Shown here: piece after piece, positions 19,081 through 28,647 of the stretch
How positions within the stretch are numbered: the first letter of the stretch is position 1
How the letters are laid out: each line of letters begins with the position of its first letter
NCBI RefSeq assembly: GCF_946479965.1
Contig: NZ_CAMLHX010000017.1
Span: 1-64,000 of the forward strand
Direction of reading: 5' to 3'
Length of the DNA: 64,000 nt
Source: an uncultured Mucilaginibacter sp.
GTDB lineage: Bacteria > Bacteroidota > Bacteroidia > Sphingobacteriales > Sphingobacteriaceae
Notes under the pieces: generated by a model
Databases searched by the model: none
Told to the model about the DNA's origin: nothing
Seen by the model: the letters and a program-made list of their open reading frames with translations, nothing else
Translations under genes and position numbers: made by a program

Positions 19081-19085
19081 TACAT
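19068..19085. promoter_or_regulatory. Candidate PadR operator
   Basis: ATGTATTATGCAATACAT has perfect 7-base inverted arms. It carries the ATGT and ACAT ends typical of PadR boxes, with 10 rather than the classical 8 bases between them. It overlaps the -33 element and spacer of the padR promoter, as an autorepression site would. Confidence 0.65.
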
Positions 19086-19228
19086 AGTACTAAAATAAAT
19101 TAATTATTTTTTTTAAACTTATAATTCAACTTTTTTTTTCATTGTTTTTGTGAAATTATTTGTGAATTCAATAATGTAACACTACTTTTATGATTAATTA
19201 ACTATTAACTGATCTTATTATTTAACAC

Positions 19229-22200
19229 ATGAAAAAACTTCTACTAGTAAGTTTGTGTGTGCTGGTGTTATGCGTAACACAAGTATTTGCACAAAACCGT
19301 ACGATTACTGGTACGGTTACGGCCAAAGACGATGGCTTACCCATTCCGGGAGCGACAGTAAAAATTAAAGGCACTGATATTGGTGTACCTACCGATGCCA
19401 GTGGCAAATTCTCCATTTCTGCACCAGACAATGCGGTGCTTTTAATCTCTTTTGTAGCTTACACCACACAGGAAGTGCCTGTAGCTGGCAAAAGCGTAGT
19501 GAATGTTACGCTTGCAGCTGACAATAAACTATTAAGTGAGGTCGTGGTAACATCTTTGGGTGTAACCAGTGAGAAAAGAACGCTGGGTTACGCGCAAACC
19601 ACGGTGAAAAACTCTACCATCAACGCATCTTCGCCAATTGGTTTGTTAGGCGGCTTGCAAGGTAAAGTTGCCGGTGTTACTATTTCAAACGTGTCAGGTT
19701 CGCCGGGTGGTACTACTAAGGTGATATTAAGAGGTTACTCTTCTATTACCGGAAGCAACCAGCCGCTTTATGTTATCGATGGTGTTCCATTTAATAACTC
19801 TCGTCTTGGTTCAGACAACAACTACGATTTTGGTAACGCTGCAAATGATATTGATCCTAACATGGTTGATAACATTTCAATCCTTAAAGGTTCTGCTGCA
19901 ACCGCGCTTTACGGTTCACGCGGTTCAAAAGGTGTTATATTAGTTACCACCAAAAAAGGTAAAGCCGGCAGGCCGGTAGTTGAGTTTAACTCAGGCGTAT
20001 CTTTAACCAATGTGGCTATAACTTATAACCCGCAGAATACTTTCGGGCAAGGTTGGGGCGGAGAGTTCATTCTATCTGAAAACGGTAGCTGGGGCCCAAA
20101 ACTTGACGGTGTAGTTAGGCCATGGGGCGCTACAGGCGCTGGTACCGGTGCATCCATCGGTAACAAGCAACTGATTAAACCATTTTCAGCAATAAAAAAT
20201 AACGTGGCAGATGCTTTTGATACCGGCGTGGAACTGAATAACAATGTTCAGGTAAGCGGAGGCACAGATGTATCGCAATACTTTATCTCATACGGTAACG
20301 TATATAGTAACGGCGTTTTGCCGGGCACACCTGATCTTTACAGAAAAAACAATTTCTCGATCAGACAATCTGCCAAATTCAACAAGTTCTCTGTAGATGT
20401 ATCTTTAAACTATGCTAACAACAAACGTAATGTTGTTCAAACCGGTCAGGGAACCGGTAATGCTGATACGTTTTATGAAGCGTTATTACAGATACCTACC
20501 GATGTTCCGATCAAGGACTTAAGAAACTACAAAAATGAGTTTTTTAACGTTGATAACTATTTTACACCATTTGCATTCAACCCTTTTTACTCATTAGGTG
20601 AGAACGGTGCAAGGCAAACAAGTAACAGGTTTTATGGCAATATCAACTTAAACTATAAGGCTTTAGACTGGTTGACAATAAACTTCCAGCAAAGCGCGGA
20701 TATATCGGGTGTTTATTTGAAAACCTGGTATGCTAAAACCAGGCCTTCTGCCGGTAGCTGGAACGACGGTAAAAACGTGGAAGCCACTCCACTTACCCCA
20801 TCACCAGGTGGTGTAACAGATGCGGCAAATAATCTTTTTGAATACGACAGCAAATTACAGGCGTTGGTTGACAAAAAGCTTTCAAGCGATCTAAACCTGA
20901 CCGGTTTAGCAGGTATTAACTATAACGACAGGGGTTCAAACGGTTTGGCAACAAGTGTTGAAGATCTGGCTATACCGGGTTTTTACCAAATCAATAACTC
21001 TTTAAATAAACCCCAGAGCGCTCACGGTTACAGCCATAAAAAACAATTAGGTTTTTATGCGCAGGCTACGCTTGGATTTAAAAATTATTTGTTCTTAACA
21101 GTAGGTGGTCGTAATGACGTTTCGTCAACATTGGCCCCGGGCAAGAATAGCTATTTCTACCCTTCATCAAACGTTGCGTTTGTGTTGAGTGATGCACTTA
21201 ACCTTAAGAGCGATGTGGTATCGTACATTAAATTGCGCGGTAGCTACGGTGAAACCGGTAGCGACACCGACCCGTACAATATTTATAACACGCTTACTGC
21301 TACTAACATACCACTTACATTTGGTAACCTGATATTCCCGTTAAACAATAACGGTAACCCGGTGGCAGGTTATACAGTAAGTAATACCACATTCACTACA
21401 AATTTGAAGCCTGAGCGCGTAAGAGACTTTGAGGTAGGTGGTGAATTTAGATTTTTCAACAGCAGGGTCGGTTTAGATCTTACCTACTATCATCGTACAA
21501 CTGAAGATCAATTACTTCCTGCGCCTATTTCTCCGGGTACCGGTTATCTTGCTACGTTTGTTAACGCAGCCAAGAGCGAAAACAGGGGCGTGGAGGTTGC
21601 CTTTAACGCTACGCCTATTAACGGTGATTTTGTTTGGGATTTCACTTACACCTTTAGTAAGGATAAAAGCAAGGTGTTAGCATTGGCTCCGGGTGTTGAT
21701 CGTTTATTGTTAAACTCCACCTATGATGCGCAATTAGTTGCTGTACCGGGCCAGCCGATGGGTATTATCCAGGCTCCAAAACCTCAACTTGACCCTCAGG
21801 GCCGCATAATTGTAAACGCAGCAACAGGTATGCCGGTGCAGAGCACTGATATACAAACGTACGGCGCTGTACAACCGGATTATCGTATGGGTATGACCAA
21901 CAATTTCCGTTATAAAGGGCTTGCCTTAGGTTTTACCCTTGATTATAGCAAAGGTGGCGTGTTTTATTCAGGAACAGCTGATTTGCTAGGATTTGTGGGT
22001 AATGATCCGGTTACTACTTATAATGATCGTAATCCGTTTATCATCCCTAATTCAGTTGTTGCAACTACTGTAGGTACCACTACAACTTATACAGAGAACA
22101 CTTTCCCTATTGAAGGTGGCCACTTAGCTGATTATTACTATCAAACTAATAATAAGGGATATGTTTATCAAAACCTGATATTAGATAGAACTTACTTTAA

Positions 22201-22438
22201 AGTACGTGAAGTTACTTTATCATATACACTTCCTAAATTCATATCTAATAAACTGGGAGCATCAAATGCTAAGATATCCTTGTATGGCAGAAACCTGCTT
22301 ACCTGGTTACCTGCATCTAACCAGGTTGTTGACCCGGAAGTGTCTAACTTAGGTTCTGATCTGCAGAGCGAATTTGGTGAGTTCAGAACCTCGCCACCAT
22401 TGAAATACTATGGCGCTTCATTAAAGGTTACATTTTAA
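19229..22438 (+). CDS. SusC/RagA family TonB-linked outer-membrane transporter
   Basis: 1069 residues. Signal peptide ends near VTQVFAQ. A carboxypeptidase-regulatory-like domain (ITGTVTAKDDGLPIPGATVKIKG) is followed by the SusC-type TonB box/plug start (LSEVVVTSLGVTSEKRTLGYA), the plug (QPLYVIDGVPFNN, ISILKGSAATALYGSRGSKGVILVTTKKGKAG) and a 22-strand-type barrel with long loops, ending SLKVTF. It imports a nutrient across the outer membrane with the SusD partner 11 bases downstream. The four-gene order points to an oligopeptide ligand by analogy only. Confidence 0.95.
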   Translation: MKKLLLVSLCVLVLCVTQVFAQNRTITGTVTAKDDGLPIPGATVKIKGTDIGVPTDASGKFSISAPDNAVLLISFVAYTTQEVPVAGKSVVNVTLAADNKLLSEVVVTSLGVTSEKRTLGYAQTTVKNSTINASSPIGLLGGLQGKVAGVTISNVSGSPGGTTKVILRGYSSITGSNQPLYVIDGVPFNNSRLGSDNNYDFGNAANDIDPNMVDNISILKGSAATALYGSRGSKGVILVTTKKGKAGRPVVEFNSGVSLTNVAITYNPQNTFGQGWGGEFILSENGSWGPKLDGVVRPWGATGAGTGASIGNKQLIKPFSAIKNNVADAFDTGVELNNNVQVSGGTDVSQYFISYGNVYSNGVLPGTPDLYRKNNFSIRQSAKFNKFSVDVSLNYANNKRNVVQTGQGTGNADTFYEALLQIPTDVPIKDLRNYKNEFFNVDNYFTPFAFNPFYSLGENGARQTSNRFYGNINLNYKALDWLTINFQQSADISGVYLKTWYAKTRPSAGSWNDGKNVEATPLTPSPGGVTDAANNLFEYDSKLQALVDKKLSSDLNLTGLAGINYNDRGSNGLATSVEDLAIPGFYQINNSLNKPQSAHGYSHKKQLGFYAQATLGFKNYLFLTVGGRNDVSSTLAPGKNSYFYPSSNVAFVLSDALNLKSDVVSYIKLRGSYGETGSDTDPYNIYNTLTATNIPLTFGNLIFPLNNNGNPVAGYTVSNTTFTTNLKPERVRDFEVGGEFRFFNSRVGLDLTYYHRTTEDQLLPAPISPGTGYLATFVNAAKSENRGVEVAFNATPINGDFVWDFTYTFSKDKSKVLALAPGVDRLLLNSTYDAQLVAVPGQPMGIIQAPKPQLDPQGRIIVNAATGMPVQSTDIQTYGAVQPDYRMGMTNNFRYKGLALGFTLDYSKGGVFYSGTADLLGFVGNDPVTTYNDRNPFIIPNSVVATTVGTTTTYTENTFPIEGGHLADYYYQTNNKGYVYQNLILDRTYFKVREVTLSYTLPKFISNKLGASNAKISLYGRNLLTWLPASNQVVDPEVSNLGSDLQSEFGEFRTSPPLKYYGASLKVTF

Positions 22439-22449
22439 TTTGACGAATC

Positions 22450-23916
22450 ATGAAAAAACATATAATAAAAACAATTTTTGCAACGGCTGTGATCTCCTTC
22501 TCAGTAACGAGTTGTAAAAAGATAACAGATATCAACACGAGTCCTAACAACCCGCCGGTTGAGGTTGCTACCCCACAGGTGTTGTTTCCGTCGGCAGTTC
22601 AATCTACTGCCGGGCGCGTGGGTGGCGAAATTGCCATTATAGGGAACATATGGTCGCAATTTGTTACACAGGCACAATTATCTAACCAATATAAGGATAT
22701 TGATACCTACGGTATGACAAGACAAGACCGTAATGCCAACTATAACGGTTTGTTTTCCGGCGCATTAACCGACTACAAGTTAACCATAGAAAAAGCGAAA
22801 ACCACAGGCCCAATACAGTATTATTTAATGGCAACTGTGATGAAGGCTTATACCTACCAGGTATTGGTTGACCTTTATGACAAAGTGCCTTATACGGAAG
22901 CATTACAGGGCCAGGCTAATCTGCAGCCAAAGTTTGATGATGGTTATACCATATATCAAGGTTTATTAGCAGAAATAAATGCTGCTTTAGCTGCAACTGC
23001 ATCAGCCGGAAACCTTAGCCCTGCAGCGACTGCAGCGACAGACTTTGTTTTTAGCGGAGACATGACCAAATGGCGTGCATTTGCTAATACATTAAAGTTG
23101 AAAATGTATTTACGTATGGTAAACGCCAAACCTGCAGAGGCAGAAGCCGGTGTTAAAAAATTGTATACTGATGGTGCCACATTCCTTACCACCGGAGCTG
23201 GTGTAACAAGTTATGTTGCTACGCCGGATCAAGGCAACCCGATGTATGAATACAACATCAGAAGATTGAACTCATCTACCAACCTGCGTGCCAGCAAAAC
23301 GTTTGTAACCTGGTTACAAGCCAACAGCGATCCGCGTATTGTCACCTATTTTGGTGCAGCCAGTCCTAACTCAATCCACCAGGGCGATTTTAACGCTACT
23401 AACTCAGCGCAGCCTACTTATGCAACCGCTGCAAGTTTAGCACAAGCACCAACTGATCCGGTTTGGTTCATCTCTGCAGCAGAGTCTTACTTTATGCAGG
23501 CAGAAGCAAATTTAAGATATGGCGTTGGCCCTGCTGCCTCGGTATCTTATAACAGCGGTGTAAATGCTGCGTTTGCTCAAACCACTGTAGCGCGCGGAGC
23601 GTTGTACCCTTATCCGAACGGAACATTTGATCAGAACCTGGAAGCCATCATTGTTCAGAAATGGGCATCATTGCCGGGTTCGCATGCAATCGAAGGGTTC
23701 TTTGAACAACAACGTACAGGTTATCCAAAAATCAGTCCTACAAATTCTAAGGATGTAACAAACTATATTCCTGGACAATGGTCTTATTCTATAGGTGGAG
23801 TTACACCAAGTAAGCAGTTTCCAAAAAGAATGGTGTTCCCTGATTCAGAAAAAAGCAGAAATCAGAACACACCTGCCGAAGTTCCTATTTACACTCCGGT
23901 TTGGTGGGGCAAATAA
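22450..23916 (+). CDS. SusD-like nutrient-binding lipoprotein (SusD-like_2 type)
   Basis: 488 residues. Lipoprotein signal with lipobox SVTSC (Cys about 22), then DINTSPNNPP, the typical opening of the SusD-like_2 subgroup. Helical TPR-like regions follow (YQVLVDLYDKVPYTEAL, WRAFANTLKLKMYLRMVN), and a C-terminal part with ESYFMQAEANLRYG. It forms the lid over the SusC barrel at the cell surface. Second gene of the 19229-25128 operon. Confidence 0.93.
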   Translation: MKKHIIKTIFATAVISFSVTSCKKITDINTSPNNPPVEVATPQVLFPSAVQSTAGRVGGEIAIIGNIWSQFVTQAQLSNQYKDIDTYGMTRQDRNANYNGLFSGALTDYKLTIEKAKTTGPIQYYLMATVMKAYTYQVLVDLYDKVPYTEALQGQANLQPKFDDGYTIYQGLLAEINAALAATASAGNLSPAATAATDFVFSGDMTKWRAFANTLKLKMYLRMVNAKPAEAEAGVKKLYTDGATFLTTGAGVTSYVATPDQGNPMYEYNIRRLNSSTNLRASKTFVTWLQANSDPRIVTYFGAASPNSIHQGDFNATNSAQPTYATAASLAQAPTDPVWFISAAESYFMQAEANLRYGVGPAASVSYNSGVNAAFAQTTVARGALYPYPNGTFDQNLEAIIVQKWASLPGSHAIEGFFEQQRTGYPKISPTNSKDVTNYIPGQWSYSIGGVTPSKQFPKRMVFPDSEKSRNQNTPAEVPIYTPVWWGK

Positions 23917-23941
23917 TTAATAATATTTAATTAGAAAGAAC

Positions 23942-24613
23942 ATGAAAAGAAAATATTTAAACATTATAGCGGTAGTTGCTTTAACTGTTGTATTGTTCTC
24001 CTGTAAAAAGGATGACTTTATCTCAACGGATACCCAGGTAGGTATATCTAAAGTTACTAAATACGCCGAGTTTACACTTACCGGCGCAGAATATGTGTAC
24101 CTAAAAAAAGGTGATCCTTATGTTGAGCCGGGCGTAAAAGCAATGGCCGGAACTACTGTTTTACCGGTAGTTACCACAGGTTTGCCAGCTAATACTAACA
24201 CAGCCGGAGTTTATACTTTAAAGTATACCGCGACAAACTCCGACGGTTTTTCGGCATCTGCATCACGTACCTTGGTAGTTTACGATACAGACGCAACTGC
24301 GATTGGCAATGACTTTACAGGCAATTACGCAAGAACCTCTAACGGTTCAATTGCGGAGTGGACGAAAGTTGCACCCGGCGTGTACAAGGTATTTAACCCT
24401 GGCGGCGCCCCCGGAACTGTCCTTACGGTGATCATGTTTAATAAAACAGGAACAAGCGTATATATTCCGAGCCAGATAGCAGGCGGTGCACTAACAAGTT
24501 CTGCATCTGAGGCAAGCGTTGCAGGCGTTACACCGGGTACATTAAAGCAGTATTCTATGCAGATAATAAACCCTGGTTACGGAACAGCCGTGAGGACATT
24601 TATTAAACAATAA
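23942..24613 (+). CDS. DUF5011-type surface lipoprotein (BT_2262-like)
   Basis: 223 residues. Lipobox LFSC places the lipidated Cys at about residue 21. An Ig-like DUF5011 domain (residues about 45-120) shows GDPYVEPGVKAMAG and AGVYTLKYTATNSDGFSASASRTLVV. A C-terminal domain follows (about 125-223) of the type found after DUF5011 in proteins next to SusCD. Encoded 25 bases after the susD-like gene; probably an accessory surface lipoprotein of the transporter. Confidence 0.82.
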   Translation: MKRKYLNIIAVVALTVVLFSCKKDDFISTDTQVGISKVTKYAEFTLTGAEYVYLKKGDPYVEPGVKAMAGTTVLPVVTTGLPANTNTAGVYTLKYTATNSDGFSASASRTLVVYDTDATAIGNDFTGNYARTSNGSIAEWTKVAPGVYKVFNPGGAPGTVLTVIMFNKTGTSVYIPSQIAGGALTSSASEASVAGVTPGTLKQYSMQIINPGYGTAVRTFIKQ

Positions 24614-24633
24614 GACACTAAATATCAATCGAT

Positions 24634-25128
24634 ATGAAAAAAAATATAATATTAAAATTATTAGCATCAGTGTTAATACTGACAGCCATCTCGTCTTGCC
24701 GTAAGGAAAGAGTAGTGGGCGGAACGGAAGTTCAAAACCTGGCCGGAGAATGGTGGGTTAAGTATGACAAAGGTACCGGTCCGGTATTTGGAAGCGCTTT
24801 TTACAGGTTCCATACTTATAATACCTCTGCCAACGTACCTACAGAAATGTGGTTGGATGACAGGCACACAGGTTGGGATGTAAAAGGCAAGGTAAAAACG
24901 GATGCATCTGCTCTTACTTTTTCAGGAACTAACGTACAAAACGTTTCTTACAACAGTAAATTTACTGTAACTGAAGGTAAAGTAATGTTAGGTGTTGCTA
25001 CAGCCCCGGGTTCAAAAGCAAAAACCGATTCTATTTACTTCAAGATATCATTTGATGATGATGATCCGGGTAAAGTTTATACGGTGAGTGGTTACAAGAG
25101 AACAGGTTATACAACTGACGATCACTAA
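24634..25128 (+). CDS. Lipid-binding-type surface lipoprotein (BT_2261-like)
   Basis: 164 residues. Signal with lipobox AISSC (Cys about 22). The mature part is a beta-rich single domain (LAGEWWVKYDKGTG, TEMWLDDRHTGWDVKGKVK, DSIYFKISFDDDDPGKVYTVSGYKRTGY) that matches the small putative lipid-binding lipoproteins encoded beside SusCD. Last gene of the four-gene operon; a strong terminator follows. Confidence 0.8.
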   Translation: MKKNIILKLLASVLILTAISSCRKERVVGGTEVQNLAGEWWVKYDKGTGPVFGSAFYRFHTYNTSANVPTEMWLDDRHTGWDVKGKVKTDASALTFSGTNVQNVSYNSKFTVTEGKVMLGVATAPGSKAKTDSIYFKISFDDDDPGKVYTVSGYKRTGYTTDDH

Positions 25129-25152
25129 TCATCAATCGTAAAACAAGAATAC

Positions 25153-25182
25153 AATCCGAAGCTGCGCAAGTGGCTTCGGATT
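25153..25182 (+). terminator. Terminator of the susCD operon
   Basis: A 10-bp perfect stem (AATCCGAAGC / GCTTCGGATT) with a 10-base loop is followed by eight T residues. Confidence 0.9.
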
Positions 25183-25192
25183 TTTTTTGCCT

Positions 25193-26110
25193 TTAGCTGT
25201 AAGTTAGTACTACGTTTAATGCACTTACGTGGATCTTTACCTCGCTGCCCATTACTAAACTGCAATTATCAGGTATATGCCCTGCGGGGAAATCGAAGCA
25301 AACAGGGTAATTATAGTCGCCGACAACGTTCATTACAATTTCTGGTAAGGTTTGCCCAAAGGGGATATCGTTATCTTTTATACCTGTAAAACCGCCAACT
25401 ATAAGGCCGGCAAGATTTTTCAATTTTCCGGCGCGTTTTAGCGTGTGTAGCATGCGGTCAATGCTGTATAGATACTCGCCTACATCTTCAATTAATAGCA
25501 CTTTCCCGTTGTAATCAACATCTGATACTGAACCAAGAGCAGCTATCAGCAAACTCAAATTGCCGCCGGTTAATCTGCCCGTTGCATTCCCGTTTCGACC
25601 AATGGTGTTCGACCGGAACTCATATTTAAGCTCTTCGCCAAATAGCGCTTTCCTCAATGTTTCTAGAGACCGGGCTGATGCGTCGGGGATATTTATGGGC
25701 ATTTGCCCATGTATGGTTTGTAAGTTGTAGTTATTCAGTAGATGCGAATGGAGCAGGGTGATGTCGCTGAATCCAACCAGCCATTTAGGATTTTGCTGCA
25801 AACGGCTAAAATCAACCTTATCAATCATGCGTACGGTACCATAACCGCCGCGGGCTGCTATAATGGCTTTAATACTGTCGTCGTCAATAAAACGCTGCAT
25901 ATCCGCCGCGCGCATTTCATCATCACCCGCAAACTGATGGTAGGATGCTGTAACCGTATCACCCAAAACCACCTCTAACCCCCACGATTGCAGCAGTGCA
26001 ACGGCATCCGTCATCGGTGCGGGCAGCTTTTTGGCCGGGCAGGTAATAGCAATTTTGTCGCCTTTTTTAAGGTGCGGTGGCTGTATAGTTGCTTGGGTTG
26101 GTTTGTGCAT
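25193..26110 (-). CDS. LD-carboxypeptidase, peptidase family S66
   Basis: 305 residues from the ATG at 26110 (an upstream in-frame start at 26125 is possible). S66 enzymes cleave the L,D bond of murein tetrapeptides in cell-wall recycling; MccF relatives cut microcin C. The catalytic Ser lies in LVGFSDITLL, the Glu in LLIEDVGEYL and the His in FPAGHIPDNCSL. The N-terminal GDKIAITCPA and ARGGYGTVRMIDKVDF are family signatures. No signal peptide is seen, so it is cytosolic, fitting recycling. Confidence 0.92.
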   Translation of the reverse strand: MHKPTQATIQPPHLKKGDKIAITCPAKKLPAPMTDAVALLQSWGLEVVLGDTVTASYHQFAGDDEMRAADMQRFIDDDSIKAIIAARGGYGTVRMIDKVDFSRLQQNPKWLVGFSDITLLHSHLLNNYNLQTIHGQMPINIPDASARSLETLRKALFGEELKYEFRSNTIGRNGNATGRLTGGNLSLLIAALGSVSDVDYNGKVLLIEDVGEYLYSIDRMLHTLKRAGKLKNLAGLIVGGFTGIKDNDIPFGQTLPEIVMNVVGDYNYPVCFDFPAGHIPDNCSLVMGSEVKIHVSALNVVLTYS

Positions 26111-26223
26111 GTTCAATATTAACAAAACTTTGGCATTAAATTAAATGCACCCTGCTGCTCCGCCATCGAAACAAAATAGGGATATTTTACAATGCTTTGA
26201 TAATCAATATTTTAAATATGTTC

Positions 26224-26270
26224 TACAGCTAATTTTCCTGACTTATAAGTTGTTTCACTTTGTTCCAACA
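26224..26270 (+). repeat. Dispersed 47-base repeat, copy 2
   Basis: Matches the reverse complement of 3209-3255 with about eight mismatches, sharing TACAGCTAAT, CTGACTTATAAGT, GTTTCA and GTTCCA. Confidence 0.65.
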
Positions 26271-26312
26271 CAAAATAGTAAACTACTGTATTACAGGAGG
26301 TTATTAAAAATA

Positions 26313-26360
26313 TTGTTCCGCCTTGCTCCATTTGTGTCACCCACGCAAGCGGAACAAAAC
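26313..26360 (+). repeat. Dispersed CACGCAAGCGGAA repeat
   Basis: Resembles 14125-14160: both carry TTGTTC, GCCTTG and CACGCAAGCGGAA in the same order, with a gap of about ten bases in one copy. Both are intergenic. Confidence 0.5.
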
Positions 26361-26419
26361 CGGCTCCGTTAGCGCCTGCGGCTCTTACTTTTGCTTTAGT
26401 GTTTGGGCTCAAAATAAAT

Positions 26420-26427
26420 TATCTTTG
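26420..26427 (+). promoter_or_regulatory. Candidate -7 element of metG
   Basis: TATCTTTG matches TAnnTTTG exactly and lies 20 bases before the metG start. No -33 TTG is found at 17-23 bases; the nearest is 14 bases away. Confidence 0.5.
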
Positions 26428-26447
26428 CAAGCTATTGATCATTATAA

Positions 26448-28508
26448 ATGTCGCAACTGAATAACTTTAAACGCTATACCATTACATCGGCGCTTCCGTA
26501 TGCCAACGGCCCTTTACATATCGGTCATTTGGCGGGTGCGTATTTGCCGGCTGATATATTTGTGCGCTTTCTTCGCCTAAAAAAGAAAGATGTAGTATAC
26601 ATCTGCGGCTCTGACGAGCATGGCGCGGCCATCACTATAAAAGCAAAAAAGGAAGGTACTACGCCGCAGGCTATTATTGATAAGTACCATGAGCAGATAA
26701 AGAATAGTTTTGAAGAATTTGGTATTGGGTTTGACATTTACCACCGTACATCATCACCAATACATCATGATCTTTCGCAGGAGTTCTTTTTAAACCTGTA
26801 TGAAAAAGGCGAGTTTGTAGAGCAGTATAGCGAGCAATACTTTGATGAAGATTTCCAGCAGTTTTTAGCCGATAGGTACATTGTTGGCACCTGCCCTAAC
26901 TGCCACAATGATAACGCCTATGGCGATCAGTGCGAACGTTGCGGCACATCGTTAAACCCGACTGATCTGATCAACCCGATCTCTACACTAAGCGGCAAGC
27001 CACCTATTTTAAAGGCTACCAAGCACTGGTATCTGCCTTTAGATAAGTACCAGCCTTGGCTGGAGCAATGGATAGATACGAAAGAAGGTGAGTGGAAGGT
27101 GAATGTTTTTGGGCAGTGCAAGTCGTGGCTTAAATCTGGCCTGCAACCACGCTCCATGACCCGCGACCTGGATTGGGGCATTGACGTGCCACTGGAAGAA
27201 GCCAAAGGCAAAAAGCTATATGTTTGGATGGATGCGCCCATTGGCTATATATCGGCCACCAAACAATGGGCAATTGATAAGGGGAAAGACTGGCAGCTGT
27301 ACTGGAAAAAGCAGGCAAACGAAGCTGATGATACCTGCCTTATCCACTTTATTGGTAAGGATAACATTGTATTCCATTGTATCATCTTCCCATCTATATT
27401 GCATGCGCACGGCGAGTACGTATTGCCGCAAAATGTGCCTGCCAATGAGTTTTTAAATTTGGAGGGGGATAAACTTTCAACCTCGCGTAACCACGCGGTT
27501 TGGCTGCATGAGTATCTGGAGGAGTTCCCAGGTAAGCAGGACGAATTGCGTTATGTGTTGACTTCTATCCTACCTGAGACCAGCGACAGCGAGTTTACCT
27601 GGAAGGATTACCAGGCCCGCGTAAATAACGAGCTGGTTGCCATATTAGGCAACTTTGTTAACCGCGTAATGATATTGATGCACAAGTTTTACGACGGCAA
27701 GGTAGAGGGTAAAATAAAACTGACGGATGGGTATCTGAACGACGAGATAGGCATATTTTATGATGCTTTGGATAGCAGCCTGCAGAATTACCGCTTTAGG
27801 CAAGGCTTACAGTCCGTTATGGACATAGCCCGTTTGGGCAATAAATATCTTACCGATAAAGAGCCTTGGAAAACTATTAAAACCAGCCCGGATGACGCCC
27901 GCGACGCATTGCACAATTGCCTGTTCATAATAGGGCATTTGGCAACCTGCCTGCAGCCGTTTTTACCGGCTACGGCTAAAAAGATATTCGGCATGCTTAA
28001 CCTGCCCGGTCAATTCACTTTTGATGAGGAGCTGGTATTCCACAATGGACATCAGCTTAACCCCGCTGCATTGTTGTTTGAGAAAGTGGAAGATGAAGTA
28101 ATAAATAAGCAGATAGAAAAGTTAAACAGTAAGAAGCAAGCAGCTACAGTAGTGGAAGAGATTCCCGTAACCCCCGCAAAAGAGAACATCAATTACGAGA
28201 GTTTTGCTACCATGGATATACGTACCGGCACTATACTTACTGCCGAGAAAGTGGCTAAAACCAAAAAGCTGCTTAAACTTACCATTGATACCGGGATAGA
28301 TCAGCGTACCGTAGTATCAGGTATTGCTGAGTATTACGAGCCTGAAGCAATAATTGGTCAGAAAGTAAGCATATTGGTAAACCTGGAGCCGCGCGATATA
28401 AAAGGCATTACATCAAAAGGCATGATACTGATGGCCGAGAACGCCGAAGGTAAATTAAGCTTTGTTGCCCCGGTTGATGATTTCAACAACGGATCGGTAA
28501 TACGTTGA
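26448..28508 (+). CDS. metG: Methionyl-tRNA synthetase
   Basis: 686 residues. Class I synthetase that charges tRNA-Met. The HIGH motif is in PYANGPLHIGHLAGAYLP near the N-terminus. A zinc knuckle (CPNCHNDNAYGDQCERC) lies near residues 150-166, and the KMSKS equivalent is DKLSTSRN. The anticodon-binding helical domain is followed by a C-terminal EMAP/Trbp111-type tRNA-binding domain (about 580-686, ATMDIRTGTILTAEKVAKTKKLLKLTID). Full length. Confidence 0.97.
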   Translation: MSQLNNFKRYTITSALPYANGPLHIGHLAGAYLPADIFVRFLRLKKKDVVYICGSDEHGAAITIKAKKEGTTPQAIIDKYHEQIKNSFEEFGIGFDIYHRTSSPIHHDLSQEFFLNLYEKGEFVEQYSEQYFDEDFQQFLADRYIVGTCPNCHNDNAYGDQCERCGTSLNPTDLINPISTLSGKPPILKATKHWYLPLDKYQPWLEQWIDTKEGEWKVNVFGQCKSWLKSGLQPRSMTRDLDWGIDVPLEEAKGKKLYVWMDAPIGYISATKQWAIDKGKDWQLYWKKQANEADDTCLIHFIGKDNIVFHCIIFPSILHAHGEYVLPQNVPANEFLNLEGDKLSTSRNHAVWLHEYLEEFPGKQDELRYVLTSILPETSDSEFTWKDYQARVNNELVAILGNFVNRVMILMHKFYDGKVEGKIKLTDGYLNDEIGIFYDALDSSLQNYRFRQGLQSVMDIARLGNKYLTDKEPWKTIKTSPDDARDALHNCLFIIGHLATCLQPFLPATAKKIFGMLNLPGQFTFDEELVFHNGHQLNPAALLFEKVEDEVINKQIEKLNSKKQAATVVEEIPVTPAKENINYESFATMDIRTGTILTAEKVAKTKKLLKLTIDTGIDQRTVVSGIAEYYEPEAIIGQKVSILVNLEPRDIKGITSKGMILMAENAEGKLSFVAPVDDFNNGSVIR

Positions 28509-28647
28509 TGTGTAAATATGCAGATGTGCGGATATGCAAATGTTTCTTTGCTTAATCAGCTATAATTTGCACATTTGCTGAAATTTAGATGGGACTGCGG
28601 CAAGGAATAAAATTCGACACCGTAATTCTCAAATCCGAATTCCAAAT

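Larger units (their letters stand above)
26126..26447. other. Intergenic region with dispersed repeats and the metG -7 element
   Basis: No credible gene. Contains one copy of the 47-base dispersed repeat (26224-26270) and a stretch (26313-26360) related to 14125-14160, sharing TTGTTC, GCCTTG and CACGCAAGCGGAA blocks. A TATCTTTG element at 26420-26427 is annotated separately. Confidence 0.6.
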
